A DNA stretch of 64,000 bases from DLKC01 sp002478885 (GTDB lineage: Bacteria > Bacteroidota > Bacteroidia > Chitinophagales > Chitinophagaceae): contig JAXLUI010000001.1 in the NCBI GenBank assembly GCA_046329585.1, positions 248,001 to 312,000 of the forward strand, in the 5' to 3' direction. A model generated the notes under the pieces. It ran no database searches, was not told the origin of the DNA, and saw only the letters and a program-made list of their open reading frames with translations. The translations under genes and the position numbers were made by a program. Positions within the stretch are counted from its first letter, which is position 1. Each line of letters opens with the position of its first letter. Shown here piece by piece: positions 34,957 through 43,431 of this stretch.

Positions 34957-35418
34957 ATGGCAAATACCTATTCCCAAATTCACCTCCAGGTAATATTTGC
35001 CGTTAAAAAAAGAACAGGTTTAATTCAGAAAGAATGGAAAGATGAATTGTATAAATACATAACAGGCATTGTCCAGGGCCAGGGCCACAAATTGTTGGCT
35101 ATTAATGGAATGCCCGATCATCTTCATATTTTTTTTGGAATGAGGCCAGTACAATCCCTCTCGGATCTGATGCAGGATATTAAACAAGACTCTTCCAAGT
35201 GGATCAACAATAAAAATTTTATCAAGGATAAGTTCGAATGGCAACAGGGTTTTGGAGCATTTTCTTATAGTAAATCCCAGGCTCCCAGAGTGATTGCTTA
35301 CATTCAAAACCAGGAAGCACATCATCGTAAGATTACTTTTTTAGATGAATACAGATCATTTCATGAAAAGTTTGAGATTGAATATGATGAACGATATTTT
35401 TTCAAAACACCCGGATGA
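34957..35418 (+). CDS. REP-associated tyrosine transposase (IS200/IS605-like)
   Basis: 153 residues. Y1-transposase signatures are visible: the metal-binding HLH at 55-57 (MPDHLHIFF) and a probable catalytic tyrosine Tyr115 in RVIAYIQNQEAHH. The GAFSYSKSQ segment (about 100-108) is typical. I chose ATG 34957 over the earlier in-frame ATG at 34864 because the product then starts like family members and the extra stretch overlaps the repeat. Such RAYT proteins mobilise or are linked to REP hairpins; here matching hairpins flank both sides (34901-34936 and 35427-35560). It is likely intact. Confidence 0.9.
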   Translation: MANTYSQIHLQVIFAVKKRTGLIQKEWKDELYKYITGIVQGQGHKLLAINGMPDHLHIFFGMRPVQSLSDLMQDIKQDSSKWINNKNFIKDKFEWQQGFGAFSYSKSQAPRVIAYIQNQEAHHRKITFLDEYRSFHEKFEIEYDERYFFKTPG

Positions 35419-35426
35419 ATTACGTT

Positions 35427-35560
35427 CTACCAATATTTTGTCCCTAAAGGGACGAAAAGCATACAAATAAAAATATTATTGAATCATAACATGCTACCAA
35501 TATTTTGTCCCTGACGGGACGAGAAGCATACAAATAAAAATATCATTGAAGCATAACATG
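35427..35560 (+). repeat. Two tandem 67-bp hairpin repeats next to the transposase
   Basis: Copies at 35427-35493 and 35494-35560 are about 93% identical (5 differences in 67 bases). Each begins CTACCAATATTTTG, has a hairpin (GTCCCT/AGGGAC at 35440-35453; GTCCC/GGGAC at 35507-35520), then GCATACAAATAAAAAT and a run ending CATAACATG. A truncated third start, CTATTTCGG, follows at 35561. Confidence 0.85.
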
Positions 35561-35655
35561 CTATTTCGGTTGGTAGGGACAGCAACCGATTGAAGCAACT
35601 TCTTTTTTTCTGCCATTTCAACATAAGTTTTTTTGTGCAGTATCTTCAACAAAAA

Positions 35656-37299
35656 ATGTATCGCATGGAAAAGGAGGATGTTATTATAAGGGGGAATCTT
35701 GTTGATGTATGGACGAGAACAATTTATCCTGCTGCCATAACGATTTCGGAAGGAAAGATCAAACGTATCGATCAGGATAACGGGGTTTACCCGCATTATA
35801 TTCTTCCGGGATTTACAGACAGCCATGTGCACATAGAAAGCAGCATGATCATACCAAGTGAGTTTGCCAGGCTGGCAACGGCTCATGGCACTGTGGCAAC
35901 GGTGAGCGACCCACATGAGATCGCCAATGTATGCGGGATCGAAGGCGTTGAGTACATGATCGCCAATGGAAAGAAAGTGCCTTTCAAATTCAATTTTGGC
36001 GCACCAAGCTGTGTGCCTGCCACAACGTTTGAAACAGCAGGCGATGCACTCGATAGCGGAGCAGTTAAAATGCTGTTGGATAAGCCTGAAATAAAGTACC
36101 TGAGCGAGATGATGAATTTTCCGGGTGTTTTATCCAACGATGACGAAGTGATAAAAAAGATCGGAGCCGCCCATGCGCTTGGCAAACCTGTTGACGGGCA
36201 TGCGCCCGGTTTAAGAGGCGAACAGGCCAGGCAATATATCGGGGCAGGCATCAGCACCGACCATGAGTGTTTTACCAAAGAAGAGGCGCTTGATAAGTTA
36301 CAGTATGGCATGAAAATTCTTATAAGAGAAGGCAGCGCTGCCAAAAATTTTGAAGCATTGATCGGTTTACTCAACGACCATGCAGACAGGATGATGTTTT
36401 GCAGCGACGATAAACACCCCGACAGTTTAGCCGAAGGCCATATCAACAGACTTTGCACACGTGCCGTTGCCAAAGGCATTGATGTATTTAACATATTGCA
36501 GGCCGCCTGTGTGAATCCGGTTTTGCACTATAAGCTCGATGTTGGTTTGTTGCGCCAGGGAGATGATGCGGATTTTATCGTGGTGCGTGATCTTATTGAT
36601 TTCAGTGTTTTACAGACATATATCAATGGCGAACTCGTTGCGGAAAACGGGCAATCTTTAATCGCACCTGTAGCAGAAACCACCATCAACCGTTTTGATT
36701 GTGCAATGATCAGCGACGGAGACTTAAGGGTCGCTTACAACAGCGAAGCAACTATTCCAGTGATTGAGGCATTGGATGGCCAGCTCATCACCAACAGGCT
36801 TATGTTACCACCGACGGTGATGCAAGGATTGATCGTTCCTGACATTGAAAGAGATATTTTAAAAGTTGTGGTGGTTAACCGTTATAAGACTGCGCCAGTT
36901 GCAAAAGCATTTATCCGAAACTTCGCGTTTAAGAGCGGTGCGATTGCTTCGAGCGTGGCTCATGACAGTCACAACATCATTGCGGTTGGCGTTGATGATG
37001 AAAGCATTGCCAGGGCTGTAAACCTTGTGATTGAGCACAAGGGCGGCGTGAGTTGCATTAATGGCCCCGAAGAGAAAGTGATCGCCCTTCCTGTTGCGGG
37101 CCTGATGAGTAATGAAGACGGTTACAAGGTGGCAGCAGCTTATACTGCAATAGACCGGATGGCAAAGTCGATGGGATCGTCCCTCTCCGCTCCTTTCATG
37201 ACGTTAAGCTTTATGGCCTTGCTGGTGATCCCGAAATTAAAGCTGAGCGATTTTGGATTATTCGATGGAGAAAAGTTTGAGTTTGTACATGTTCAATAA
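35656..37299 (+). CDS. ade: Adenine deaminase
   Basis: 547 residues with the amidohydrolase layout of adenine deaminase. The metal site is opened by SHVHIESSMI (about 57-66) and DPHEIANVCG (about 87-96), with later histidines in GHAPGLRGEQ (near 180) and ISTDHEC. A C-terminal domain follows in which GRVSxS-type segments are replaced by SVAHDSHNIIAVG. It converts adenine to hypoxanthine and ammonia, using Mn or Fe, in purine salvage. I chose ATG 35656; ATG 35665 is also possible. The gene lies directly downstream of the transposase repeats, whose hairpins fall in its promoter region. Confidence 0.94.
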   Translation: MYRMEKEDVIIRGNLVDVWTRTIYPAAITISEGKIKRIDQDNGVYPHYILPGFTDSHVHIESSMIIPSEFARLATAHGTVATVSDPHEIANVCGIEGVEYMIANGKKVPFKFNFGAPSCVPATTFETAGDALDSGAVKMLLDKPEIKYLSEMMNFPGVLSNDDEVIKKIGAAHALGKPVDGHAPGLRGEQARQYIGAGISTDHECFTKEEALDKLQYGMKILIREGSAAKNFEALIGLLNDHADRMMFCSDDKHPDSLAEGHINRLCTRAVAKGIDVFNILQAACVNPVLHYKLDVGLLRQGDDADFIVVRDLIDFSVLQTYINGELVAENGQSLIAPVAETTINRFDCAMISDGDLRVAYNSEATIPVIEALDGQLITNRLMLPPTVMQGLIVPDIERDILKVVVVNRYKTAPVAKAFIRNFAFKSGAIASSVAHDSHNIIAVGVDDESIARAVNLVIEHKGGVSCINGPEEKVIALPVAGLMSNEDGYKVAAAYTAIDRMAKSMGSSLSAPFMTLSFMALLVIPKLKLSDFGLFDGEKFEFVHVQ

Positions 37300-37346
37300 C
37301 AGATAACAAGTAAACGAGCACGACGCCAGTTAAGCCGGCTCACTTA

Positions 37347-38615
37347 TTATTCTTTCAGCAGCTTATTGCCAATGGCACATTGCAAACAGCTTTTTTGATC
37401 GCAGTAATGTTGTTTCAATTCAAGCAATGCCTGTGAGTCGAGCGCATTGTCATTTGCGACACCCAACTTTTTCCAGGCTTTGGTTATGTTGTTCTGCTCC
37501 GGTGAGAGTTGTGAAAGGTGCTGCATAGCCAGCTCTTTCCACTGCGGGGCATTGTGCGCCATTCCATAAGCAAACAGTACCGGCACTATGGTATTGATGA
37601 TAATATTGTCTGTCATACTATGCCCAAGATTCTTTGGTTTGTATTCAAGCGATTCATCAAAGTGATAGTGGTAATGCCAATAGTCGTTGGCGGTAACATT
37701 GAGTAATTTGCGTAATGGGCCAACGTCTTTTGTCTCCAGTATTTTTGAAAACAAATGTGTTGATCGCTGCACCAGTGCTGCCAGTTGTGCCAGCCTGACC
37801 GTTGGAAAATTTGCAGGCCGCATGCGCAGGAAATCAGGCGCTTTGTGCACAGGCATTAAGTTGTGCTTCTTCGCGATGAACCGGTATTCGCGCTGCAGGA
37901 GTTTTGGATAGTCTTCTTGAAATTCCCCTTCAAGCAAACCTGACTGGCCGAGGAGCAATGCCTCAAGCTGGTTAAGCTGGTATTTGTGTTTGGCAAGGAT
38001 ATTTACCGCAATTGATTTTGCCATTTGTTCAAACGCATCGGCATTAACTTTGATGCCAAAGTTGCGGGCAAGCAGCCACCAGAATGCTTCTTCCCAATGA
38101 TTGCCGGCCTGTTCCAGGTTAGCCAATACGATGTTCGCCTTTCGTTGTAACCGTTCTGCCACAAGCCTCTCCTTCCAGGAAAGCCAGCTTACGCGACTCA
38201 ACAATGGCAAAAAATTTTCGCAGGCAACAAAACCTCTTGCAAGCATTAATTGCTCGTAGTGCTGCAGCATTATCCCCGAAACATGCGATTGCAATTCAAG
38301 TGTCGGCAACAGGTTCTGCTGCTGGTCGAACAAATCTTTATCGTTGTTCCAGACAACATGCAGGATAATGTTTGCATAATTCTTATCGCTTTCATGGTGA
38401 TGCAGTAACCAGTCAGATGCATTGACGTGCAGTTCAATATTGCCGGCCCAGGTGGTTCCGCCAATTTTTATTTTAGCTTCTTTAAAATCGGGGCCCTGGT
38501 TAAGATTGTGTTGCCCCGGTTGCAGGATCATCAGCGGATTGCCTTCGGTTGTAGCAAGATTGTGCTTGTTGAAGTATTGGAATTGCCAGATAAACTGCAG
38601 CAGGTTTTCGTTCAT
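37347..38615 (-). CDS. DUF2851 family protein
   Basis: 422 residues. This matches the DUF2851 family common in Bacteroidota: an N-terminal MNENLLQFIWQFQYFNKHNL block, then GNIELHVNASDWLLHHHESD, the middle helical region and a C-terminal Cys-containing end (HYCDQKSCLQCAIGNKLLKE). The function is unknown. The four Cys and several His residues of the tail may bind zinc. It is on the same strand as maf, 69 bases after its stop. It converges on the adenine deaminase gene. Confidence 0.85.
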   Translation of the reverse strand: MNENLLQFIWQFQYFNKHNLATTEGNPLMILQPGQHNLNQGPDFKEAKIKIGGTTWAGNIELHVNASDWLLHHHESDKNYANIILHVVWNNDKDLFDQQQNLLPTLELQSHVSGIMLQHYEQLMLARGFVACENFLPLLSRVSWLSWKERLVAERLQRKANIVLANLEQAGNHWEEAFWWLLARNFGIKVNADAFEQMAKSIAVNILAKHKYQLNQLEALLLGQSGLLEGEFQEDYPKLLQREYRFIAKKHNLMPVHKAPDFLRMRPANFPTVRLAQLAALVQRSTHLFSKILETKDVGPLRKLLNVTANDYWHYHYHFDESLEYKPKNLGHSMTDNIIINTIVPVLFAYGMAHNAPQWKELAMQHLSQLSPEQNNITKAWKKLGVANDNALDSQALLELKQHYCDQKSCLQCAIGNKLLKE

Positions 38616-38684
38616 AAAACATGTTCAAGGTTGAGTGATGAAATGCCTCTTAACAAGATACATTTTCCCTGAACAATTTCATAG

Positions 38685-39254
38685 TCAAAAATTTTCCAGC
38701 GCCTTTATAACGCGGCTTACCGGGAGCCCCATTACGTTGTAAAAATCACCGTTCACCGATTTAATGCCTACCACACCGATCCACTCCTGTATGGCATAAG
38801 CGCCGGCCTTATCGTAAGGCTTGTACTTGTCAACATAAAATTCAACCTGCTCTTTCGTGAGATGATGAAACACCACGTCGGTTGTGTCGGCGAAGGAAAC
38901 GAGCCTTTCGCCCTGCATGATCACCACACCGGTTATGACTTTATGATGCTGCCCTGACAGCGATTCAAGAATAGCGATCGCGTCGGCACGGTCAACGGGT
39001 TTGCCGATAATTTTATCAGCAAGTACAACCACCGTGTCGGCGGCGAGGATGGGCAGTTTTAGCTGGTCTGCATCGAGTTTTTCACTGATGGCTTTTGCTT
39101 TGTTTAAAGCGATATACATGGGCACTTCTATAACAGGCATGCCGGGAGGAAAGCTTTCGTCGGTTGGCTGCAGCATGATTTCAAAAGGCACTTCAGCCCA
39201 TTCGAGTAACTGCTTTCTCCTGGGTGATTGTGATGCGAGTATTATTTTTTGCAT
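38685..39254 (-). CDS. maf: Maf/YceF-like nucleotide pyrophosphatase
   Basis: 189 residues. It opens MQKIILASQSPRRKQLL with the Maf signature S-x-S-P-R-R, and includes an AADTVV motif (about 71-76) and SFADTTDVVFH. Maf-family enzymes hydrolyse non-canonical or modified nucleoside triphosphates (dTTP/UTP or methylated nucleotides) and affect septum formation in Bacillus. It precedes the DUF2851 gene on the same strand. The exact nucleotide preference cannot be read from sequence. Confidence 0.93.
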   Translation of the reverse strand: MQKIILASQSPRRKQLLEWAEVPFEIMLQPTDESFPPGMPVIEVPMYIALNKAKAISEKLDADQLKLPILAADTVVVLADKIIGKPVDRADAIAILESLSGQHHKVITGVVIMQGERLVSFADTTDVVFHHLTKEQVEFYVDKYKPYDKAGAYAIQEWIGVVGIKSVNGDFYNVMGLPVSRVIKALENF

Positions 39255-39589
39255 TTGCTGATGTACATTTTAAAGGCCGACGAAATTAAGGAATCCGTTT
39301 GGGCATTTCTAGTTTAGGGCGAGCTGCAAGCTACAGGCTTTAAGCTGTGAGGCGCGGGACGGAGACAGGCGATTGCAGATAATTACCGGTGGAGCCAATT
39401 TTTTTAACCACAAAATGTACAAAGGTTTCCCGAAGAACACGGAGACGTTGATTTGCGAACCGTGTCGGTTGGTAAGGAAAGCACCACTGATAAGAAAAAG
39501 TTTACCTATTGTTGAGCGGTGTTGCCGGTGTACAAGTGTGCGACGCAACAGCAGCTTCATAGCATTGCCAGTGCCCCGCCCCTAAAAGA
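39255..39589. other. Mosaic intergenic region between maf and the UbiA gene
   Basis: No gene was found. It holds an AGCTGCAAGCTACAGGC-type imperfect repeat (39320-39350), an AACCACAAAATGTACAAAGG string (39408-39427) that resembles a spacer repeat common in other bacteria, and dispersed element copy L. Confidence 0.55.
39523..39577 (-). repeat. Dispersed ~70-bp element, copy L
   Basis: Minus-strand copy with core at 39538-39548 and a left box TGCCCC (plus strand, 39572-39577) at 23 bases. A TGCCGG box on the other side is closer than usual. Confidence 0.7.
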
Positions 39590-40525
39590 CTACCGGTAAA
39601 TTTTGAAAAATATCATGGAAAGTATGCCGGTGAACATCACCAGTTTTACCGCGGTACTGAGCAGGTGAAAATCTTTGGGCGTATAAGACCCGTATAACCT
39701 GGTGAAGATCCAGACAAGTGGCGCGATGATCAACGCGATGCAATAGGCGACGCTCCACCACCAGTGAAGCCGCATGGCGTAAAGCTGCACCATTACCAGT
39801 ACGCCGGTAATAACGATGATCCATACTGCAACAAAAACCTTTGTGGCATTAAGGCCCCAGACGATGGGCATGGTTTTGCAGCCATACCTGCGGTCGCCTT
39901 CCATGTCTTCCATATCTTTTACCACTTCCCTTATGAGGGAAATAACGAAGGCAAAGCCGGCGTATAAAAATGTATCCCGAAGAATGATATCTGCATTCAA
40001 CCCATTGTGCGAACGCATCAGGTGGTTGTACTCGCACCAGGTGATGACCAGGATAACCCATGCTGTGAGCACTGAAATGATGATGTTGCCAATAAGAAAT
40101 TTTCTCTTGAAGGTGGTGGAGTAAACAAACAACAGAAACACGCAGGCACTGTTGGAAAAACCCAGCAGCCATATGTGGGTTGTATAATCCACATAAAACC
40201 CAATGATAACACCTGCCGCACTGAATGCGATGTGCCAGAAGATCGTCCACCGCCGTTTGATCAGCTTGTCAACTACCATTTTACCGGGCTTGTTAACAAG
40301 ATCGATATTGAGATCGAAATAGTCATTGATGATATAGCCCGCAGCCGCGATAAGTACAGAAGAAAGGCAAATGAGGACAAAGTTGAGCCCGTAAACATTT
40401 GGGTGCACGGTACTATTCGCAAAAACCGGCATGATCACACAGTACACGAGGAGAAATTGTGTAAGGGCAATAAATACAAGGTTTGGCCAACGTATGAGTT
40501 TTAGAAATGCGGATATAAGTGTCAA
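39590..40525 (-). CDS. UbiA family prenyltransferase, probable geranylgeranylglycerol-phosphate type
   Basis: 311 residues with eight or nine transmembrane helices. The first aspartate-rich motif is NDYFDLNIDLVNKPG (about 68-82) and the second is DMEDMEGDRRYGCKTM (about 209-224), the two prenyl-pyrophosphate/Mg sites of UbiA enzymes. Bacteroidota carry this subgroup for isoprenoid lipid or quinone precursors; a menaquinone-type MenA function is also possible. It is co-directional with the kdsC-like gene, 49 bases upstream on the chromosome, and probably co-transcribed with it. Confidence 0.85.
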   Translation of the reverse strand: MTLISAFLKLIRWPNLVFIALTQFLLVYCVIMPVFANSTVHPNVYGLNFVLICLSSVLIAAAGYIINDYFDLNIDLVNKPGKMVVDKLIKRRWTIFWHIAFSAAGVIIGFYVDYTTHIWLLGFSNSACVFLLFVYSTTFKRKFLIGNIIISVLTAWVILVITWCEYNHLMRSHNGLNADIILRDTFLYAGFAFVISLIREVVKDMEDMEGDRRYGCKTMPIVWGLNATKVFVAVWIIVITGVLVMVQLYAMRLHWWWSVAYCIALIIAPLVWIFTRLYGSYTPKDFHLLSTAVKLVMFTGILSMIFFKIYR

Positions 40526-40574
40526 ACAGAAAAATTAAGGTTGCAAGTTAAAAACAATCGTTGTGTAAATAAAA

Positions 40575-41096
40575 TTATTGGGATTTAATCTGAGTATCGA
40601 TACTCCAGTCGTTTCGCAGTTTCAGTACTTTTTCGATCACGTCCCTGGCGCAGCCTGCACCACCGGCCACGGGTGAAATGTATTTGGCTATTTCCCTTAT
40701 TTCGGCCACTGCATCTGCGGGGCAGCAAGGCAGCCCCACCATTGTCATTACATCGTGGTCGGGAATATCATCGCCCATAAAAAGTATTTCATTATACGCC
40801 AGCTGGTTCTGCTGCATATATTCCTCCAGTAGCTTCTTTTTATTTTCTACCCGCATAAAAACCTGCTTTACCCCCAGTTTAAGCAGGCGGTCCTGTACCT
40901 CCGGGGAATTGCCCCCCGAAATGATCACCACGTGGTACCCTTTTTTTACGGCGAGCTGCAGTGCATAGCCGTCTTTTATGTTCATACGGCGGGCCATGAG
41001 CCCATCGGATAATATAAGAAGGCTTCCGTCGGTAAGTACGCCATCCACATCAAAAACAAAAGTGGTAACCGGTTTAAAAAGTTCCAATACGTTCAT
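40575..41096 (-). CDS. KdsC-type 3-deoxy-D-manno-octulosonate-8-phosphate phosphatase
   Basis: 173 residues, HAD-IIIA phosphatase. The first motif VFDVDGVLTDGSL (about 13-25) supplies the nucleophile and acid Asp residues. The second is the Ser/Thr in IISGGN, and the third is the FMGDDIPD pair (about 107-114). The length and order match KdsC, which dephosphorylates Kdo 8-phosphate in lipid A-core synthesis. The neighbouring DUF2520 and UbiA genes form a familiar Bacteroidota cluster. No kdsA or kdsB is present in the window. Confidence 0.9.
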   Translation of the reverse strand: MNVLELFKPVTTFVFDVDGVLTDGSLLILSDGLMARRMNIKDGYALQLAVKKGYHVVIISGGNSPEVQDRLLKLGVKQVFMRVENKKKLLEEYMQQNQLAYNEILFMGDDIPDHDVMTMVGLPCCPADAVAEIREIAKYISPVAGGAGCARDVIEKVLKLRNDWSIDTQIKSQ

Positions 41097-41416
41097 ATTT
41101 ACAATATCCCCGAAAGGATGTTTATTTTCACGATAAAATAAAAACGGAAAGTAGCCATTTTACGATAAAGGCCAACGGTGAAATTGACAAGCGCGATTAA
41201 AGGAATTTAAGGAACCGGATTGTCACTGTTTTAATCCTTAACAGCGGGCAGGAAAAAAAACCTGTCAAAAAAAATGAAACAAACACTTGTTCGTTCGAAA
41301 AAATATCCCTTATTTTACGCCTCTTTACAATCGGTTGCTTGCTCATAACAATTCCCTGCCTGTTTTCCGGCGGGGATTTTTTATTGTATAGATCATGTAT
41401 TATGCCCTGTTTTGCA
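41097..41416. other. Intergenic region with an orphan plus-strand hairpin
   Basis: Lies between two minus-strand genes (DUF2520 and kdsC-like). The one notable item is a terminator-like hairpin pointing the other way at 41353-41382. No gene was recognised. Confidence 0.55.
41353..41382 (+). terminator. Terminator-like hairpin on the plus strand, with no gene upstream
   Basis: TCCCTGCC (41353-41360) pairs with GGCGGGGA (41369-41376, one G-T pair), followed by six Ts. Both flanking genes are on the minus strand. Confidence 0.55.
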
Positions 41417-42184
41417 TCAAACGGGCGATTGGTAAAAACCGGTAATACTTTCGCTGAACAATTGGTAAACAGACTGTAAGGATGGGTATTCGCCGAGCAG
41501 CTGCAGGTGCTTTTCAATGGTTTGTCCGTCGCCCCGTATCGCCGGGCCTGTTTGTAAATTTTCCGCGCTGTTCAATGCCAGCCGGCCAGCTACTTCTTTG
41601 ATCAATGGGTGAAGCAGGTTGAAATCAAGCCCTTCTGCCTGGCAGTAGCGGTGAGCAAGGGCATATAAATGGTTGGTAAAATTTGAAACAATTACTGCGG
41701 ACAAATGCATTTTCAGGCGCTCCGCATCTCCTGCCTGTTGCACAAAGCCGGAAAGCGTTTTCGCAAAATGGCTGATCGTTTGGGTTGCACTGTTGCTACT
41801 GCCATCAATTAAAAATGGGATAACCGGGACTGTTTTCAATTCTTTTCTCAGGCTTTGCAGGGGATACAGCACACCGTAACGATCGCCGGCAGGCTTAAGC
41901 ACTTCTTTTGAAACCGCGCCGGAAGTATGCAGCACCAACGCGTTGCAACCTGTTAGTTCGTCGGCTACAGCAGCAACGGCCGTATCGGATACAGCAATAA
42001 TATACAGCTCACTGTTCAATTCAGCGCTGGCAGACGGTAACCATACAGCACCAAGTTCTTCTGCCAGCGAATTTCCCGAAACAGGGTTGCGGCTGATGAT
42101 CGCATCTATGCTGTGGCCGGTTTGTTTGATCAACCTTCCAAGTACTGTTGCAACATTACCCGACCCTATGAGGCTTACATTCAT
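41417..42184 (-). CDS. Rossmann-like/DUF2520 oxidoreductase-like protein
   Basis: 255 residues. The N-terminal half is a Rossmann fold opening MNVSLIGSGNVATVLGRL with GxGNVA. The C-terminal DUF2520 half is helical and includes HLSAVIVSNFTNHLYALAH. The family pairs an NADP-binding domain with a 6-phosphogluconate dehydrogenase-like dimer domain; function unknown. I chose ATG 42184 because the protein then starts at the Rossmann motif. The upstream alternative to 42217 would overlap the divergent hydrolase gene. Its start is only 19 bases from the start of that gene. Confidence 0.85.
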   Translation of the reverse strand: MNVSLIGSGNVATVLGRLIKQTGHSIDAIISRNPVSGNSLAEELGAVWLPSASAELNSELYIIAVSDTAVAAVADELTGCNALVLHTSGAVSKEVLKPAGDRYGVLYPLQSLRKELKTVPVIPFLIDGSSNSATQTISHFAKTLSGFVQQAGDAERLKMHLSAVIVSNFTNHLYALAHRYCQAEGLDFNLLHPLIKEVAGRLALNSAENLQTGPAIRGDGQTIEKHLQLLGEYPSLQSVYQLFSESITGFYQSPV

Positions 42185-42203
42185 ATCTTTGGTCTTTATA
42201 CTT

Positions 42204-43067
42204 ATGATACAACTCAATTTAACGCAAAGAATCGTTCTCCGGTATTACAAAACAAAGATAAAGTTGCTGTCCAGGTTCTCCCCGCAAAAAGCTGCCGAAT
42301 ACACCCTCCAGCTTTTTTTTACGCCTTATATAAAAAACAACAAAATGGAGCGGCCTGCGATCTTTCACAAAGGTGAGCCACTCTCCTTCCCTTTCAATGG
42401 CAATACCATCAATGGCTTCCGCTGGCGGTCGCAGCATATGAATGCACCCACGATCCTTGTCTGTCATGGTATGAACAGTTGCAGTTACCGTTTTGAAAAA
42501 TACATCCACCTGCTGCTGCAACACAACGTAAATGTTTATGCTTTCGATGCACAGGCGCATGGCAAGAGCACAGGCAAAATACTGAATGCGGTTATCTACA
42601 GCGAAATCATTGAACAGGTAGAGGTCAGGTACGGGCCGCTGAATGGCATCATCGCCCATTCCATAGCGGGAATGGCAACTTCATTTGCCATGGAGCGATT
42701 GCAGAAGCCACCGATTAAGCTTGTGTTGATTGCCCCGGCCACGGAAACGGTTACGGCCGTGGATAATTTCTTCCGGATCTTTAACCTCGATGAAGGTTTC
42801 AGGAGCATATTCGACCGCACCGTGCAGGAGTTGCGCGGCCTGCCTGTTTCCTGGTACTCCGCAACGAGGGCTGTAAAAAATATTGCCAACCCCGTGCTGT
42901 GGATCCACGACGAAGACGATATCATTTGCCCGTACGCCGACACTACTGAAATACGCAACCTGCAGCTGCCCAACGTCAGGTTTATCACAACAAAGGGACT
43001 TGGTCATAACAAGATCTACCGCGATAAGGAGGTTCAAAAAACGATCATTGATTTTGTTACAAGCTAA
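42204..43067 (+). CDS. Alpha/beta-hydrolase family protein
   Basis: 287 residues. It starts MIQLNLTQRIVLRYYKTKIK. The oxyanion motif CHGMNSCSYRFEKY (about 90-103) precedes the nucleophile elbow IIAHSIAGMA (about 151-160, the Ser in AHSIAG). The Asp and His are in DEDDIICPY (about 236-244) and GLGHNKIYRDK. The fold is a serine hydrolase, perhaps a thioesterase or lipase-like enzyme; the substrate is unknown. I chose ATG 42204 since the much longer open frame upstream lies antisense over the DUF2520 gene. Confidence 0.87.
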   Translation: MIQLNLTQRIVLRYYKTKIKLLSRFSPQKAAEYTLQLFFTPYIKNNKMERPAIFHKGEPLSFPFNGNTINGFRWRSQHMNAPTILVCHGMNSCSYRFEKYIHLLLQHNVNVYAFDAQAHGKSTGKILNAVIYSEIIEQVEVRYGPLNGIIAHSIAGMATSFAMERLQKPPIKLVLIAPATETVTAVDNFFRIFNLDEGFRSIFDRTVQELRGLPVSWYSATRAVKNIANPVLWIHDEDDIICPYADTTEIRNLQLPNVRFITTKGLGHNKIYRDKEVQKTIIDFVTS

Positions 43068-43089
43068 CTGCATTAAAAAAAGATTTTGT

Positions 43090-43157
43090 GCCCGGCAGAA
43101 GTATTTCAATGCATCTTCGTTGCGTCGCACACTTGTACAGCAGATCAATGCGCGGCA
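43090..43157 (+). repeat. Dispersed ~70-bp element, copy M (best-preserved)
   Basis: Left box GCCCGGCA (43090-43097), 22-base gap, core TTGCGTCGCAC (43120-43130), then ACTTGTACAGC, 21-base gap, right box GCGGCA (43152-43157). This is the clearest full-length copy. Confidence 0.88.
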
Positions 43158-43378
43158 AAACGGCAAGGTTTGCACAACAGCAAAAACTGAGCACGGAAAA
43201 ATGTTTTTACACAATATTTTCCTGTTAAAATCATTCACGCGGCCGTGGATTCATGCGAGGCAGTTTTTTTTGTGTTTTAAATGATTGCTTTAATATTGCA
43301 TCGCTTGACAGCGCACATTGCAGCACGGTAATGCCGGCGAGCGCAACAAAACAAATGCTTTGTTCACCACTGGCCAAA

Positions 43379-43431
43379 ACGCTGAAGTGTGCGATGCCGG
43401 ATAAGCCGGCACTGTCGCGCAGTTGGTTTTA
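43379..43431 (+). repeat. Second dispersed element family, copy N, with a first-family head
   Basis: It opens CGCTGAAGTGTGCGATGCCG and continues GATAAGCCGGCACTGTCGCG. The first part equals the arm and half-core of the ~70-bp family; the second part is the core of the other family. Confidence 0.65.

Noticed and set aside
35427..35560. Tandem 67-bp repeats as a CRISPR array
   Set aside because: Only two units, no spacers, a hairpin and A-rich filler inside the unit; better explained as transposase-linked REPs.
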